The translations under genes and the position numbers were made by a program. A stretch of 36,534 bases of DNA. Origin: a virus. Shown here piece after piece: positions 1 through 7,588 of the stretch (within the stretch, counting starts at the first letter, position 1; each line of letters starts with the position of its first letter). The DNA is taken from IMG/VR virus record IMGVR_UViG_3300048930_000437, positions 1 to 36,534 of that record; one strand, given 5' to 3'. Under the pieces are notes generated by a model that ran no database searches, was not told the DNA's origin, and saw only the letters and a program-made list of their open reading frames with translations.

Positions 1-127
1 GTAAATGCAAAGCGACATTTTCACTCGCTACTTCAAACGGCAAGGACAAGGAGGGCAACTACAGGCCGTCCGACTGGCACAGGATTGAGTGCTGGGAGAA
101 AACGGCGGAGCTTGTCGGCAAGTACGT
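1..127. repeat. terminal direct repeat, left copy (circular junction)
   Basis: These 127 bases are identical to 36408-36534. The repeat lies inside the SSB reading frame and joining the copies restores that frame, so it is most simply the overlap left when a circular assembly is written as a linear contig. A length of 127 matches a common largest assembler k-mer. It is not good evidence of a physical terminal repeat in the virion. Confidence 0.95.
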
Positions 128-341
128 CAAGAAAGGTTCTCAGCTTTTGATTGTTGGCGCTCTTAAGGAGAACCAATACGAGAAGGACGGTGAGAAAAAG
201 CGGTACACGTTTATCCAGTGTCAGGAGCTTCACTTTGGAGCGAAGGAGTCAGGAGGCGAGAGTGCTTCCGAGAATGCCCCGGTCAAAGAGCAGACAGCTC
301 AGCAAACCATCGATTACTCAGACGACGACATTCCATTCTAG
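1..341 (+). CDS. ssb: single-stranded DNA-binding protein, 3' part
   Basis: This is the C-terminal part of an SSB whose start is at the other end of the window (GTG at 36344). Joined across the 127-bp overlap the gene encodes 134 residues, shorter than the roughly 178 of E. coli SSB but normal for phage SSBs. The OB-fold region includes WHRIECWEKTAELV and KGSQLLIVGAL. A short polar linker follows, then the acidic tail ending DDDIPF, the peptide through which SSBs recruit partner proteins. It coats single-stranded DNA during replication and recombination. The next gene, a RusA-like resolvase, begins 8 bases after the stop, so the two are probably co-transcribed. Confidence 0.95.
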   Translation, partial: KCKATFSLATSNGKDKEGNYRPSDWHRIECWEKTAELVGKYVKKGSQLLIVGALKENQYEKDGEKKRYTFIQCQELHFGAKESGGESASENAPVKEQTAQQTIDYSDDDIPF

Positions 342-349
342 GGGGTCTC

Positions 350-1006
350 ATGGCTTACGCAGAGCGCAGGGATTTACTGGTTAAGAAATCACGCATTGAG
401 ATTGTGACCTCCGATAACGGGGACGTCCCTCAATGGACGTATCTCAGTTTCTTTGGACCAATTGCGAGAATCCCTTCACTCAAAAACTCTAAGTCAGCAT
501 TCGCGTTCATCAAGGACGGTCGGGCAAAGGTCGGGATGAGTAAGAGCTCAATTTCTGAAGCATGGGTTCGCGCTGCGACGGTGCTCTTTGAGAAAGCACT
601 CTTCGCGGCAGGGAGAAAGCCTTTCAGATACGACTGCAAGGTGTCGGGCTTTGCAGTTCACGGCAAGCGCTCATCAAATTTCGATGTCGATAATGCGACG
701 ACCACACTTCAAGACTTTCTTGAGCCTAGAGAAAAGCAAGTTGGTTCTGCTAAAAAGCAATTCGATCGCGGTTGGGGTTGTGGCTTAGTTGAAGATGACA
801 AGGACGTGAGGCTCTTTCCTCTCCTCGCTGCAGACTTTGGATTCAGCAGCGTTGAAACCACAGTCGTCATTCTCTCACCATTTGAGAACGTCAAGGAGCA
901 CATCTTCAAAGCCTACGCAGCACACTTCTGCGGCGCACCGTTCATGGTTAACGAGGAGAGTCAGCGGCAGCTTTGGGAGCCTGAATTGATTAAGGGGGGA
1001 AAATGA
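350..1006 (+). CDS. RusA-like Holliday junction resolvase
   Basis: The ATG at 350 is chosen because a strong purine-rich site (AGGGGG) lies just upstream and it follows the SSB stop closely; upstream in-frame codons would run into SSB. The product has 218 residues, longer than E. coli RusA (120). Around residues 110-150 it carries a RusA-type acidic pattern: FDVDN (Asp112, Asp114), then a lysine-containing stretch, then GLVEDDKDV (Asp149/150). RusA-family enzymes are dimeric nucleases that cut four-way DNA junctions. The N-terminal 40 residues and the C-terminal 40 are extra and not recognised. Its place after SSB fits the resolution of recombination intermediates before packaging. Confidence 0.75.
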   Translation: MAYAERRDLLVKKSRIEIVTSDNGDVPQWTYLSFFGPIARIPSLKNSKSAFAFIKDGRAKVGMSKSSISEAWVRAATVLFEKALFAAGRKPFRYDCKVSGFAVHGKRSSNFDVDNATTTLQDFLEPREKQVGSAKKQFDRGWGCGLVEDDKDVRLFPLLAADFGFSSVETTVVILSPFENVKEHIFKAYAAHFCGAPFMVNEESQRQLWEPELIKGGK

Positions 1007-1281
1007 ACGACGACTTCACAGAAAGCTTCAAAGAAAAGCTTGCAGCGAAAGAGTTTGAGAATGAGCAGAGTGCTGAGGCTGAGGAGTATTATCGCTTAGC
1101 AGGTCAAAGGGCTTGCGGCTTGATGAGGTGTAAGCACGAGCGTGCTCAATCACTCGCTGCAAGTTGCCTTGACTGGGATTTTTTGAGCGAGTGGATGCAA
1201 GAGCTGGCAATCGAGATTGAGATAATTGAGCCCGATGTATTAATCGAAAGAGCCACCGAAGCGCTTTGGGGAGATGTCTGA
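1003..1281 (+). CDS. hypothetical acidic protein, 92 aa
   Basis: I do not recognise this protein. The ATG overlaps the resolvase stop (ATGA) and has a very strong upstream site (AAGGGGGGAAA). It is rich in Glu and Ala, probably mostly helical, with two cysteines in RACGLMRC (about residues 37-42) and one more in ASCLDWDF. There is no signal peptide or membrane segment. It closes the resolvase-side operon just before a probable invading HNH endonuclease gene. Confidence 0.7.
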   Translation: MNDDFTESFKEKLAAKEFENEQSAEAEEYYRLAGQRACGLMRCKHERAQSLAASCLDWDFLSEWMQELAIEIEIIEPDVLIERATEALWGDV

Positions 1282-1282
1282 T

Positions 1283-1792
1283 ATGAGTCATTGGAAGCCA
1301 ATCATCGGGACAGGTAATCGATATTTAATTAGTAGATTTGGCACCGTCGTAAGTTTAAAAAATGGCAAGCCTAGACAACTTAAACCTCAAGTTTCGAAGA
1401 GGGGCTACCTCGTAGTTGACCTATACTACAGCGGTCGTCGATATCTATCTACAGTTCACCGTCTTCTATATAAAACCTTTGTTCAAGATATTGACTCATC
1501 AGTTTTCATTGATCACATAGACGGCAATCCTTTAAACAATTCACTTAGTAACTTGCGAGCGTGTCAGCATCGTCAAAATATGTACAACTCAAAAGCGAGA
1601 TCTGGGCACTCTAGTAAGTACAAGGGTGTTAGCTGGTGCGCGTGTACAAAGAAGTGGCGGGCTCAACTGAAGCGGGAGGAAGAGAGGAAGAGTCATATAG
1701 GGAGATTTAAGACGGAGGAGGAGGCTGCGCAAGCATACAATGAAGTAGCTGAGATCGCGCACGGCGAGTTTGCCCGACTCAACAATGTCTAA
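1283..1792 (+). CDS. HNH homing-type endonuclease with AP2 DNA-binding domain
   Basis: The product has about 169 residues. The first part, WKPIIGTGNRYLISRFGTVVS, resembles the NUMOD4 motif found before homing HNH nucleases. The HNH core follows (IDHIDGNPLNNSLSNLR). The C-terminal 55 residues form an AP2-like DNA-binding domain (YKGVSW...WRAQL...IGRFKTEEEAAQAYN). Such proteins are usually free-standing homing endonucleases that spread their own gene. ATG 1283 is preferred because GGGGAG sits 9 bases upstream; ATG 1274 is in frame and also possible. The gene is visibly richer in A+T than its neighbours (ATTTAATTAGTAGATTT near 1322), which suggests recent transfer. Confidence 0.88.
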   Translation: MSHWKPIIGTGNRYLISRFGTVVSLKNGKPRQLKPQVSKRGYLVVDLYYSGRRYLSTVHRLLYKTFVQDIDSSVFIDHIDGNPLNNSLSNLRACQHRQNMYNSKARSGHSSKYKGVSWCACTKKWRAQLKREEERKSHIGRFKTEEEAAQAYNEVAEIAHGEFARLNNV

Positions 1793-2165
1793 GCTCTACT
1801 TCCTAGTGCGAGAGACTGCAAGAGCTGAAGTGTTCATCGCGGTCGACGTACTTGAAGAGATGGGCGAACAGGTTAGGGTTAAGAGCAAAGAGACTGGGCA
1901 GATTGAGACAGTGCAGGTGAGTGAGGTTGTATGGGTGGAGTGTACGGAAAGGCTTGTGGACAACCGGGGTGCGGACACGTCATTGCTCGGGGTGAGCGGT
2001 ACTGTGCAGAACATCTACCACTCAACGAACCAACGCACGGATTCGGACGCAAGCGCAAAGTCAAGAATCAGTTCTACGACTCAAACGCATGGCGGCAGCT
2101 CAGGAAGTGGAAGTTCGCAAGGAACCCTGTTTGTCAAAGATGCGAGAGAAGTGCGGCGACAGTAG
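1785..2165 (+). CDS. hypothetical protein overlapping the packaging HNH gene
   Basis: The ATG at 1785 lies within the last codons of the homing nuclease gene, and the 126-residue frame is open to 2165. The first 60 residues look like a real beta-rich domain (LYFLVRETARAEVF, EQVRVKSKETGQIETVQVSEVVWVE). From about residue 65 the sequence becomes Ser/Thr/Gly-rich and low in complexity, exactly where the better supported HNH gene begins in another frame at 1931. The last 235 bases are therefore a two-gene overlap, and the C-terminal part may be an out-of-frame run-on after loss of an original stop. Function unknown. Confidence 0.5.
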   Translation: MSKLYFLVRETARAEVFIAVDVLEEMGEQVRVKSKETGQIETVQVSEVVWVECTERLVDNRGADTSLLGVSGTVQNIYHSTNQRTDSDASAKSRISSTTQTHGGSSGSGSSQGTLFVKDAREVRRQ

Positions 2166-2290
2166 TGCATCACGTTGAGCGAGTGGTTGATGCACCGGAA
2201 AGAAAGCTAGACCCGACTAACCTTGAAGCACTGTGTGCTTCTTGTCACAACAGAGAGAGTGCGAGGGAGAGACATGCTGAAGGTAAGTGA
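1931..2290 (+). CDS. HNH endonuclease, terminase-associated type
   Basis: This 119-residue protein has an N-terminal zinc-binding motif (Cys9, Cys14, Cys25, His28), then FYDSNAWRQLRKWKFARNPVCQRC, then the HNH site VVHHVERV (His80/81), DPTNLEALCASCHNRES (Asn98, Cys102, Cys105, His106). Small HNH proteins of this kind sit beside terminase genes in many HK97-like cos phages, where the nuclease is known to be needed for terminase cutting of DNA during packaging. Here one extra gene (2274-2972) separates it from the small terminase. The ATG at 1931 has a GAGGTT-type site and keeps the zinc motif near the N-terminus. Confidence 0.85.
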   Translation: MGGVYGKACGQPGCGHVIARGERYCAEHLPLNEPTHGFGRKRKVKNQFYDSNAWRQLRKWKFARNPVCQRCERSAATVVHHVERVVDAPERKLDPTNLEALCASCHNRESARERHAEGK

Positions 2291-2972
2291 AGAGCTAGTA
2301 ACGCAGGCGCGGTTGTATGATGGGAGAGTCTGTTGCGTTATTGGTGGAGGTAATCGTGAAGTGCTGACTGAACCGCTCTGGTCTTTCCCCGGTGTCACAG
2401 TCTCAGCGAACAATCATCACAGAGACGAAGCTACAACTTGGGATCTCGCGTTTCTAGCTGGTAGACCCTCCGATCATCCGACACGCAAAGCATCGCGCAT
2501 CTTCTTTGACTGGGGCGAGTACCAAGCTTGGGCGCAGACTTACGAATACCAAAGCGGTAAAGCATTTCCTTTCTACAATGCACGCTTTGAACAAAGCTCT
2601 GCACTGTTCATGCAGCTCCAACCGTTCTCTGGATTCGCTAACGTGCTTAAGTGCAGGCCGTTCACTGGAATCAATGCTGTCATGTGGGTCTCACTGCTTC
2701 CCGTTGCAAGCATCATCATCGATGGGTTTGATTTCTATTACAACGATGAGCGCGACGAGGTTCCTCTTCGCGGTGGTCCGCATGTTGTTAAGCCTCAAGC
2801 GCAGTGGCTTGCGAGACTTCTCGACAGTGACCCGAGGGTGAAGGTTAGCAAGCGTTTAACTCACGCGATTGAACTTGCACTTAAGCATCCTGACGCTGGC
2901 GGATGCGCGGTAAACACTGACGCTGATGGCCTATCGTGGCTCTCAGAGCAACGCAGCGCGAATCTTTGTTGA
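2274..2972 (+). CDS. sialyltransferase-like glycosyltransferase candidate
   Basis: The ATG at 2274 follows GAGGGAGA and overlaps the HNH gene by 17 bases, giving 232 residues. The N-terminal part has a nucleotide-binding-like strand-loop (CCVIGGGNREV, residues 20-30) followed by VTVSANNH. The middle has TGINAVMW (131-138) and IIIDGFDFYY (147-156). That order, a Gly-rich N-terminal strand, a TG-x-x-A motif and then an xGFDFY strand, is reminiscent of sialyltransferase families GT29 and GT42. PHVVKPQAQW near residue 170 could carry the later histidine. Donor, acceptor and activity are unknown; host surface glycan change is one guess. It interrupts the usual HNH-terminase adjacency, so it looks like an added cargo gene. 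Confidence 0.45.
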   Translation: MLKVSEELVTQARLYDGRVCCVIGGGNREVLTEPLWSFPGVTVSANNHHRDEATTWDLAFLAGRPSDHPTRKASRIFFDWGEYQAWAQTYEYQSGKAFPFYNARFEQSSALFMQLQPFSGFANVLKCRPFTGINAVMWVSLLPVASIIIDGFDFYYNDERDEVPLRGGPHVVKPQAQWLARLLDSDPRVKVSKRLTHAIELALKHPDAGGCAVNTDADGLSWLSEQRSANLC

Positions 2973-3106
2973 CGGGGGTAGGGGGTCAAATCCTTCACGA
3001 TCTCGCTCCTAGACCGCACCCCTTAGCCAAATTTTTGCACAGGATAATAAAACCGAGTCTCTGTAGGGGTATGGGGAAATAATAAACTCGCTGTCAACCT
3101 GTTTTC
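2973..3106. promoter_or_regulatory. probable packaging site (cos region) upstream of small terminase
   Basis: These 134 bases separate the last accessory gene from the small terminase. They hold a strongly G-skewed block (GGGGGTAGGGGGTC at 2974-2987), a 6-bp inverted repeat (ACCCCT 3018-3023 and AGGGGT 3065-3070) and an A+T-rich centre with TAATAA at 3045. G-rich sequence ending in GTCAAATCC directly before the small terminase is a pattern I associate with HK97-like cos phages. A weak promoter (TTAGCC, 16 bases, TAATAA) is an alternative or additional reading. The exact cut site cannot be read. Confidence 0.5.
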
Positions 3107-3580
3107 ATGGCGCGACAAGGGAGAAAACCGGAGCTTGACTCCGAACAATTTAAAACAAAAACTTCGAAGCAACTCGTCGCTTCAGTTTTGACCAACGAGA
3201 ATCCGGAACCTCCGATTGAAATCAGCGAGGATGCTCGGGTTTACTTCGATGACGTTTGTCGGAACCTTAAAGCTGCAAACCTTCTCGGCGATGCGGACCT
3301 GATAACCATTGCGCGTTATTCGCGCTTTCTCGCTGAGTACGAGGAACTCGTAAAGTTCATCAAAGAAAACGGCGTAAGCTTCACCAAAGACACAGTGCGC
3401 GGCGAGTTTATCTGTCGGCGGCCTGAGATGAACCGGCTCGAGAAGCTTGAGCTGCTTCTCTACAAACTCGAGAAAGAACTCGGGCGCACTCCTTACGCTC
3501 GGCTATCGATGAAGATTCCAAACAAGGCTTCCGGCACGCAAAAGGAAGAGGCAAAGGCTAGGCTTCTCAGAGCGAAGTGA
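3107..3580 (+). CDS. terS: terminase small subunit, P27 family
   Basis: 157 residues. The body (ISEDARVYFDDVCRNLKAANLLGDADLITIARYSRFLAEYEEL) matches the P27-type small terminase pattern, where helical regions bind the packaging site and assemble as a ring that presents DNA to the large subunit. The N-terminus is basic (MARQGRKPEL) and the C-terminus is a charged tail. No good ribosome site precedes the ATG at 3107, so the start is chosen from the family-like N-terminus. It overlaps the large subunit gene by 4 bases. Confidence 0.88.
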   Translation: MARQGRKPELDSEQFKTKTSKQLVASVLTNENPEPPIEISEDARVYFDDVCRNLKAANLLGDADLITIARYSRFLAEYEELVKFIKENGVSFTKDTVRGEFICRRPEMNRLEKLELLLYKLEKELGRTPYARLSMKIPNKASGTQKEEAKARLLRAK

Positions 3581-5274
3581 CGCTCACTAACTTTAATTGG
3601 GACGGAGTACCTGAGAACTGGGGCATGGGCGAGTACCGTCCCGTGACAGAGTGCAAGTGGATTCAGCTTGCAAGAGCGCGGCAAATCGCAGACTTAAAAC
3701 GCGCTGAGCTTGATGACACGTCATTCCCTTACCACTTCGACTCTGAAGCAGCCGATCAAGCAATATGGTTCTTCGAAGAGAATCTTGTACACACCAAGGG
3801 GAAGCAGTTCGCGAATCGTCCCTTCAAGCTTTCGGCGTGGCAGAAGTGGGATATCATCGCTCCTGCTTTCGGTTGGATGCACAAGGACGGCTCGAGGCGC
3901 TTTCACAGATTTCTAATTTACCTTCCAAGAAAGTGCGGGAAAAGTGCGCTCGGCTCAGGCATAGGCAACTACCTCGCATTCGGCGACGCAGAGCCCGGCG
4001 CTGAAGTTTACGCTGCGGCAACCAAAGAGCGGCAAGCTCGAATCGTTTGGGGTGAAGCAAAGCGGCAAATCAAACGCTCTCCTGTACTTTCTGACATGGT
4101 GAAATGTATGCAGCGCGAGCTCTACTGCGAAGAGCTTGAGAGCATCTTTACTGTTCTCGGTCGCGACTCAGACACGGAAGACGGGCTCAACGTTCATGGT
4201 GCCATCATTGACGAGTACCATGCACACAAGGACAACTCGATGCTGGGCGTTCTTGAAACTGGAGTTGAAGCGCGTGAGAACTGGCAAATCTGGATAATCT
4301 CAACTGCCGGGTTTTCTCCGAGCTCTCCGCTCAAAGACGAACTCTCTTACTGTGAGCGCTTGCTCGAGGGCAAGATTGAAAACGAGACCTACCTCCCGAT
4401 CCTCTACACGGTCGATGACCCTGAGCGCTGGCATGAGCCAGAAGAGATAATCAAAGCGAACCCGATGGTCGGTGAGATTATCAAGCTCGATGGCCTCATG
4501 AGCAAGGCGCAGCAAGCGCTCGACCAACCTTCAAAGAAACCCGGCTTTCTCGTCAAGCACTGCAACATCTGGATGACCTCCTCTGATCCATTCATTGACC
4601 AAATGGCTTGGGAAGCTTGCGCTGAGAAGGTGGATGAGAAGGCGCTCGAGGGACAGCGTTGCTGGGGCGGCTTTGACTACGGTCGAACGGAAGACCTGAG
4701 CGCGTTCGCTCTCGTGTTCAAGCACGAGGTTGCAGGCGAAGAGCCAGTCTATGACGTGCTCATGCGCTACTGGATGCCTGAAGAGCAAGACTTGCTCGCT
4801 CGCTCAAGAGCTGATGAAGCGGATTATTTTAAGTGGGTTGAGCTTGGACTTCTTAAACTCACTCCGGGCAAAGAGACGAGAAAGGACATCATCCGGCAGG
4901 ACATTCTCGAACTGCGTTCACGCTTCAAGATTGATCAGGTTGGTGTCGATGCTTGGGCGGTTGCCGACCTTTCCCAAGACCTCGCTGCAGACGGTTTGAC
5001 GATGGTCTCGATTGCTCAAACCATGAAGGGCATGAGCTTTTCGACTCAAGCGATGCGCGATCTGACCATCGCTCAGAGGCTCCGGCACGGTGGTCACGAG
5101 ATTCTCCAGTGGAATATCGCTAACGCGGTGGCTCGTTATGATGGGGAAGGGAACGTAAAGCTCATGAAGGACCTGTCAAAGAGGCGAATTGACGGGGCTG
5201 TTGCTTTATCCATGGCGCTAGGAAGGGCAATTCTCGCAAAGGATGCACCAAGGGTGCGCGTTAGAACTCTTTGA
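3577..5274 (+). CDS. terL: terminase large subunit, HK97 type
   Basis: 565 residues with a GTG start overlapping the small subunit stop (GTGA). The ATPase domain has LPRKCGKSA at about residues 116-124 as the Walker A-type loop and GAIIDEYHAH at about 208-217 as Walker B with its catalytic Glu. The C-terminal nuclease domain has GGFDYGRTEDLSAF (Asp near 367), VGVDAWAVADL (about 455) and RIDGAVALSMA (about 545), which supply the acidic metal-binding residues. It pumps DNA into the prohead and cuts it. Length and motif order match the Terminase_1 (HK97/phiC31-like) family, and the portal gene follows after 16 bases. Confidence 0.96.
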   Translation: MTLTNFNWDGVPENWGMGEYRPVTECKWIQLARARQIADLKRAELDDTSFPYHFDSEAADQAIWFFEENLVHTKGKQFANRPFKLSAWQKWDIIAPAFGWMHKDGSRRFHRFLIYLPRKCGKSALGSGIGNYLAFGDAEPGAEVYAAATKERQARIVWGEAKRQIKRSPVLSDMVKCMQRELYCEELESIFTVLGRDSDTEDGLNVHGAIIDEYHAHKDNSMLGVLETGVEARENWQIWIISTAGFSPSSPLKDELSYCERLLEGKIENETYLPILYTVDDPERWHEPEEIIKANPMVGEIIKLDGLMSKAQQALDQPSKKPGFLVKHCNIWMTSSDPFIDQMAWEACAEKVDEKALEGQRCWGGFDYGRTEDLSAFALVFKHEVAGEEPVYDVLMRYWMPEEQDLLARSRADEADYFKWVELGLLKLTPGKETRKDIIRQDILELRSRFKIDQVGVDAWAVADLSQDLAADGLTMVSIAQTMKGMSFSTQAMRDLTIAQRLRHGGHEILQWNIANAVARYDGEGNVKLMKDLSKRRIDGAVALSMALGRAILAKDAPRVRVRTL

Positions 5275-5290
5275 TTTTTGGGTGGCTTGA

Positions 5291-6865
5291 GTGCTGAAAC
5301 GCTTGTTTAACCGTGTATTCAGAGCCTCAAAGCTCGCGGGTCTTCATCCATCAAACCACAAAGCAGCTAGTTACTTCGGTTACAACCTACACGGGCATGA
5401 AGCAACGGCTGAGAATGCTCAGAATCTCTCGGCTGTCTTCAACGCTGTGACCATGATTTCTCAGTCGGTGGCTAAGATGCCGTTGCTTGTTTACCGGCGC
5501 ACTAGAAACGGCGGCAAGGAAAGGGCATCGGAGCGCGTCGAGTACAACCTCATGCACCGAAGACCAAACCCTCACATGACTCCGATTGAGCTCAAAGAGA
5601 TGATGCTCGTTCACTTGCTGATGCGCGGGGACTTCTTTGCTTACATCGAGAACTCTACCGATTCGAGACCGGGCCTCTCACTCTCCCCGATTCATCCTGA
5701 TTACGTGCGCGACGTGACAAGGAACTCCAGAACCGGGCGGCTCTCATACAAGGTGGGGATCGGGGCTGAAGAGATTACCACAGTTTCAAGCAACAGGATG
5801 CTGCACATTAAGGGCTTGCAGTCTAACGGGCTTCGGGGTCAGAGCGTCATTTCATTTGCAGCTGATTCACTAAGTGCTGCGATGGGGTCAGATAAGTTCT
5901 CGCGCATGTTCTTTGACAATGCGGCGGCTCCCTCTGGAGTGCTAACGCATCCGGGGACAATCCCTGATGAGACCTTCGACGAGATTAAGACTCAGTTTAA
6001 GAATCGCTATCAGGGCTCAGATAACGCATGGAAACCGCTCATTCTTGAAGGTGGCCTGCAGTGGTCTCCTCTCTCAATCAATCCAAAGGACTCGCAGTTC
6101 CTCGAGTCTCGCAACTTCAGTATTGAAGAGATTGCGCGTTGGTTTAACATTCCTCCGCACAAAATCAAGCATCTCGCTCGCTCAACCTTCAGCAACATCG
6201 AGCACCAGAGCCTTGAATACTTTGCAGACACGATCGAACCTTGGGCAAAGCGCATCTCTGACGCGCTCAATATGTTCTTCTTTCCTGACAGTGACGAACT
6301 GTTCTTCGAGTTCCTGTTCGATTCACTGCTCACAACTGATGTGAAAACGCGCTATGAGGCGCACAACTTAGCGCTCACCGGCGGTTGGAAAACTCGAAAT
6401 GAGATTCGGCGCGTTGAGAACTTAAACCCTGAAGTAGGGCTCGACGAATTCCTGATGCCTCTCAACATGGGCGAGGTCTCAGAGGGACCTGAAGAGAACT
6501 CGCGGCGCTCTGATGCTGAGGTGCTTAGAGAGATTCGCGAGGTTTACCGAGAACTCTTTAGCGACAAAGTGGAGGCGCTTCTCAAGGCTGACGTGCATCT
6601 CGCGTCAAAGTCTCCAAACGATTATCCCGAGCGCTCCAGTGAGAAATTCAAACGGTTCTTCTCCCCGGCTGTCTTTTCTTACGCAGAGCGTCTCGGGATT
6701 CCTACAGCCGACAAGCTCATGAGCATTGAAGCGCTCTCGAGCAACTGGCGCACACTTGCAGAGACTATCGGGGCAGAGGGAATCCAGAAGCAAAGCGCTC
6801 TCACGGTGGCAAACGAAATTGAACAGTTTTTATGGAGTAAACGAGATGGAACGACGACTGCTTGA
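5291..6865 (+). CDS. portal protein, HK97 family
   Basis: 524 residues from a GTG start preceded by GGGTGG. HK97 portal features include AVFNAVTMISQSVAKMPLLVYRR near the N-terminus, YNLMHRRPNPHMTPIELKEMMLVHLLMRGDFFAYIE, the NIPPHKIKHL and SNIEHQSLEYFADTIEPW segments and LTTDVKTRYEAHNLALTGGWKTRNEIRRVENL. The portal forms the dodecameric DNA gate at one capsid vertex. The C-terminal 130 residues after GEVSEGPEEN are an extra helical extension, making it longer than HK97 portal. It overlaps the protease gene by 20 bases. Confidence 0.95.
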   Translation: MLKRLFNRVFRASKLAGLHPSNHKAASYFGYNLHGHEATAENAQNLSAVFNAVTMISQSVAKMPLLVYRRTRNGGKERASERVEYNLMHRRPNPHMTPIELKEMMLVHLLMRGDFFAYIENSTDSRPGLSLSPIHPDYVRDVTRNSRTGRLSYKVGIGAEEITTVSSNRMLHIKGLQSNGLRGQSVISFAADSLSAAMGSDKFSRMFFDNAAAPSGVLTHPGTIPDETFDEIKTQFKNRYQGSDNAWKPLILEGGLQWSPLSINPKDSQFLESRNFSIEEIARWFNIPPHKIKHLARSTFSNIEHQSLEYFADTIEPWAKRISDALNMFFFPDSDELFFEFLFDSLLTTDVKTRYEAHNLALTGGWKTRNEIRRVENLNPEVGLDEFLMPLNMGEVSEGPEENSRRSDAEVLREIREVYRELFSDKVEALLKADVHLASKSPNDYPERSSEKFKRFFSPAVFSYAERLGIPTADKLMSIEALSSNWRTLAETIGAEGIQKQSALTVANEIEQFLWSKRDGTTTA

Positions 6866-7448
6866 GCCTTCCTTTCACACAAGGGAAGAGGATTCTGGGG
6901 ATGTAGTGCTTGAGGGGTACTCAGCACTATTCAACACCAGAACCACAATCGCGGGGCTATTCACTGAGAGCATTGCGAGTGCGGCGTTCGGCGAGTCTAT
7001 TCAGCGCGGCGAGACGGTGGGGCTGTTCAATCACGATTCAAGTCTTGTTCTTGGTCGTCAGTCAAATAAGACACTGAGGCTCTCTGAGAATGAGCGAGGG
7101 CTTTTCATCGAGCTGATTCCGAACCTGGGGACAACTACGGGGCGAGATGTGGTTGAGCTGATAAAGCGCGGCGATGTTGAGGGGCAAAGCTTCGCTTTCA
7201 CTATTGCTGAGGAGCGTTGGGAGTTTCCAGAAGGCGAGAGCGATGAGCTTCCCCACAGAACCATCACGCGCATTGGGCGACTCTTCGACGTTGGTCCAGT
7301 TACTTATCCGGCTTATCAAGAAACCTCAATCGGTATCAGAGAGCAAGCAAAGCAGCTCTTGCTTCAAAGAGCTGATCAGCAAGGCGGCAAACAATTCAAC
7401 CTCGCTCGCGCTCTCATGCGTAGGCTTGAACTCGAAGAGCTCACTTAG
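6846..7448 (+). CDS. prohead serine protease, HK97 (S78) family
   Basis: The ATG at 6846 follows GGAG with good spacing and gives 200 residues; longer in-frame versions would lie inside the portal gene. VLEGYSALFN opens the domain, and the catalytic His is in GLFNHD (about residue 63) and the Ser in VEGQSFAF (about 115), the spacing expected for this family. It trims the capsid protein N-terminal delta domain during maturation and then degrades itself. RIGRLFDVGPVTYPAYQETSIGIR is the usual family ending, followed by a charged tail. Confidence 0.93.
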   Translation: MERRLLEPSFHTREEDSGDVVLEGYSALFNTRTTIAGLFTESIASAAFGESIQRGETVGLFNHDSSLVLGRQSNKTLRLSENERGLFIELIPNLGTTTGRDVVELIKRGDVEGQSFAFTIAEERWEFPEGESDELPHRTITRIGRLFDVGPVTYPAYQETSIGIREQAKQLLLQRADQQGGKQFNLARALMRRLELEELT

Positions 7449-7588
7449 AGTTATGAACTTCTGAACTTCTGAACTTACACGGCAGGGGTCGGGACAAAGG
7501 TGTCTCTACCTCTCACGCTATTCACAAGCAGTGCTTTCCTGTTCGCGGTGCGAGCTGGGTTCACGGTGTAAGATTTACGAGGTGTAAA
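7449..7588. other. intergenic region before the capsid gene, with short tandem repeats
   Basis: These 140 bases contain no supportable gene. They hold almost three tandem copies of TGAACTTC (7454-7476) and two copies of GGTGTAA (7565-7571 and 7581-7587), the second overlapping the capsid gene ribosome-site region. The position is suitable for a separate capsid promoter, but I see no convincing -35/-10 pair. Confidence 0.5.

Noticed and set aside
218-349. N-terminal extension of the RusA-like gene from ATG 218
   Set aside because: It would overlap the SSB C-terminus in another frame and gives an Arg-rich, unlikely sequence. ATG 350 has a strong ribosome site.
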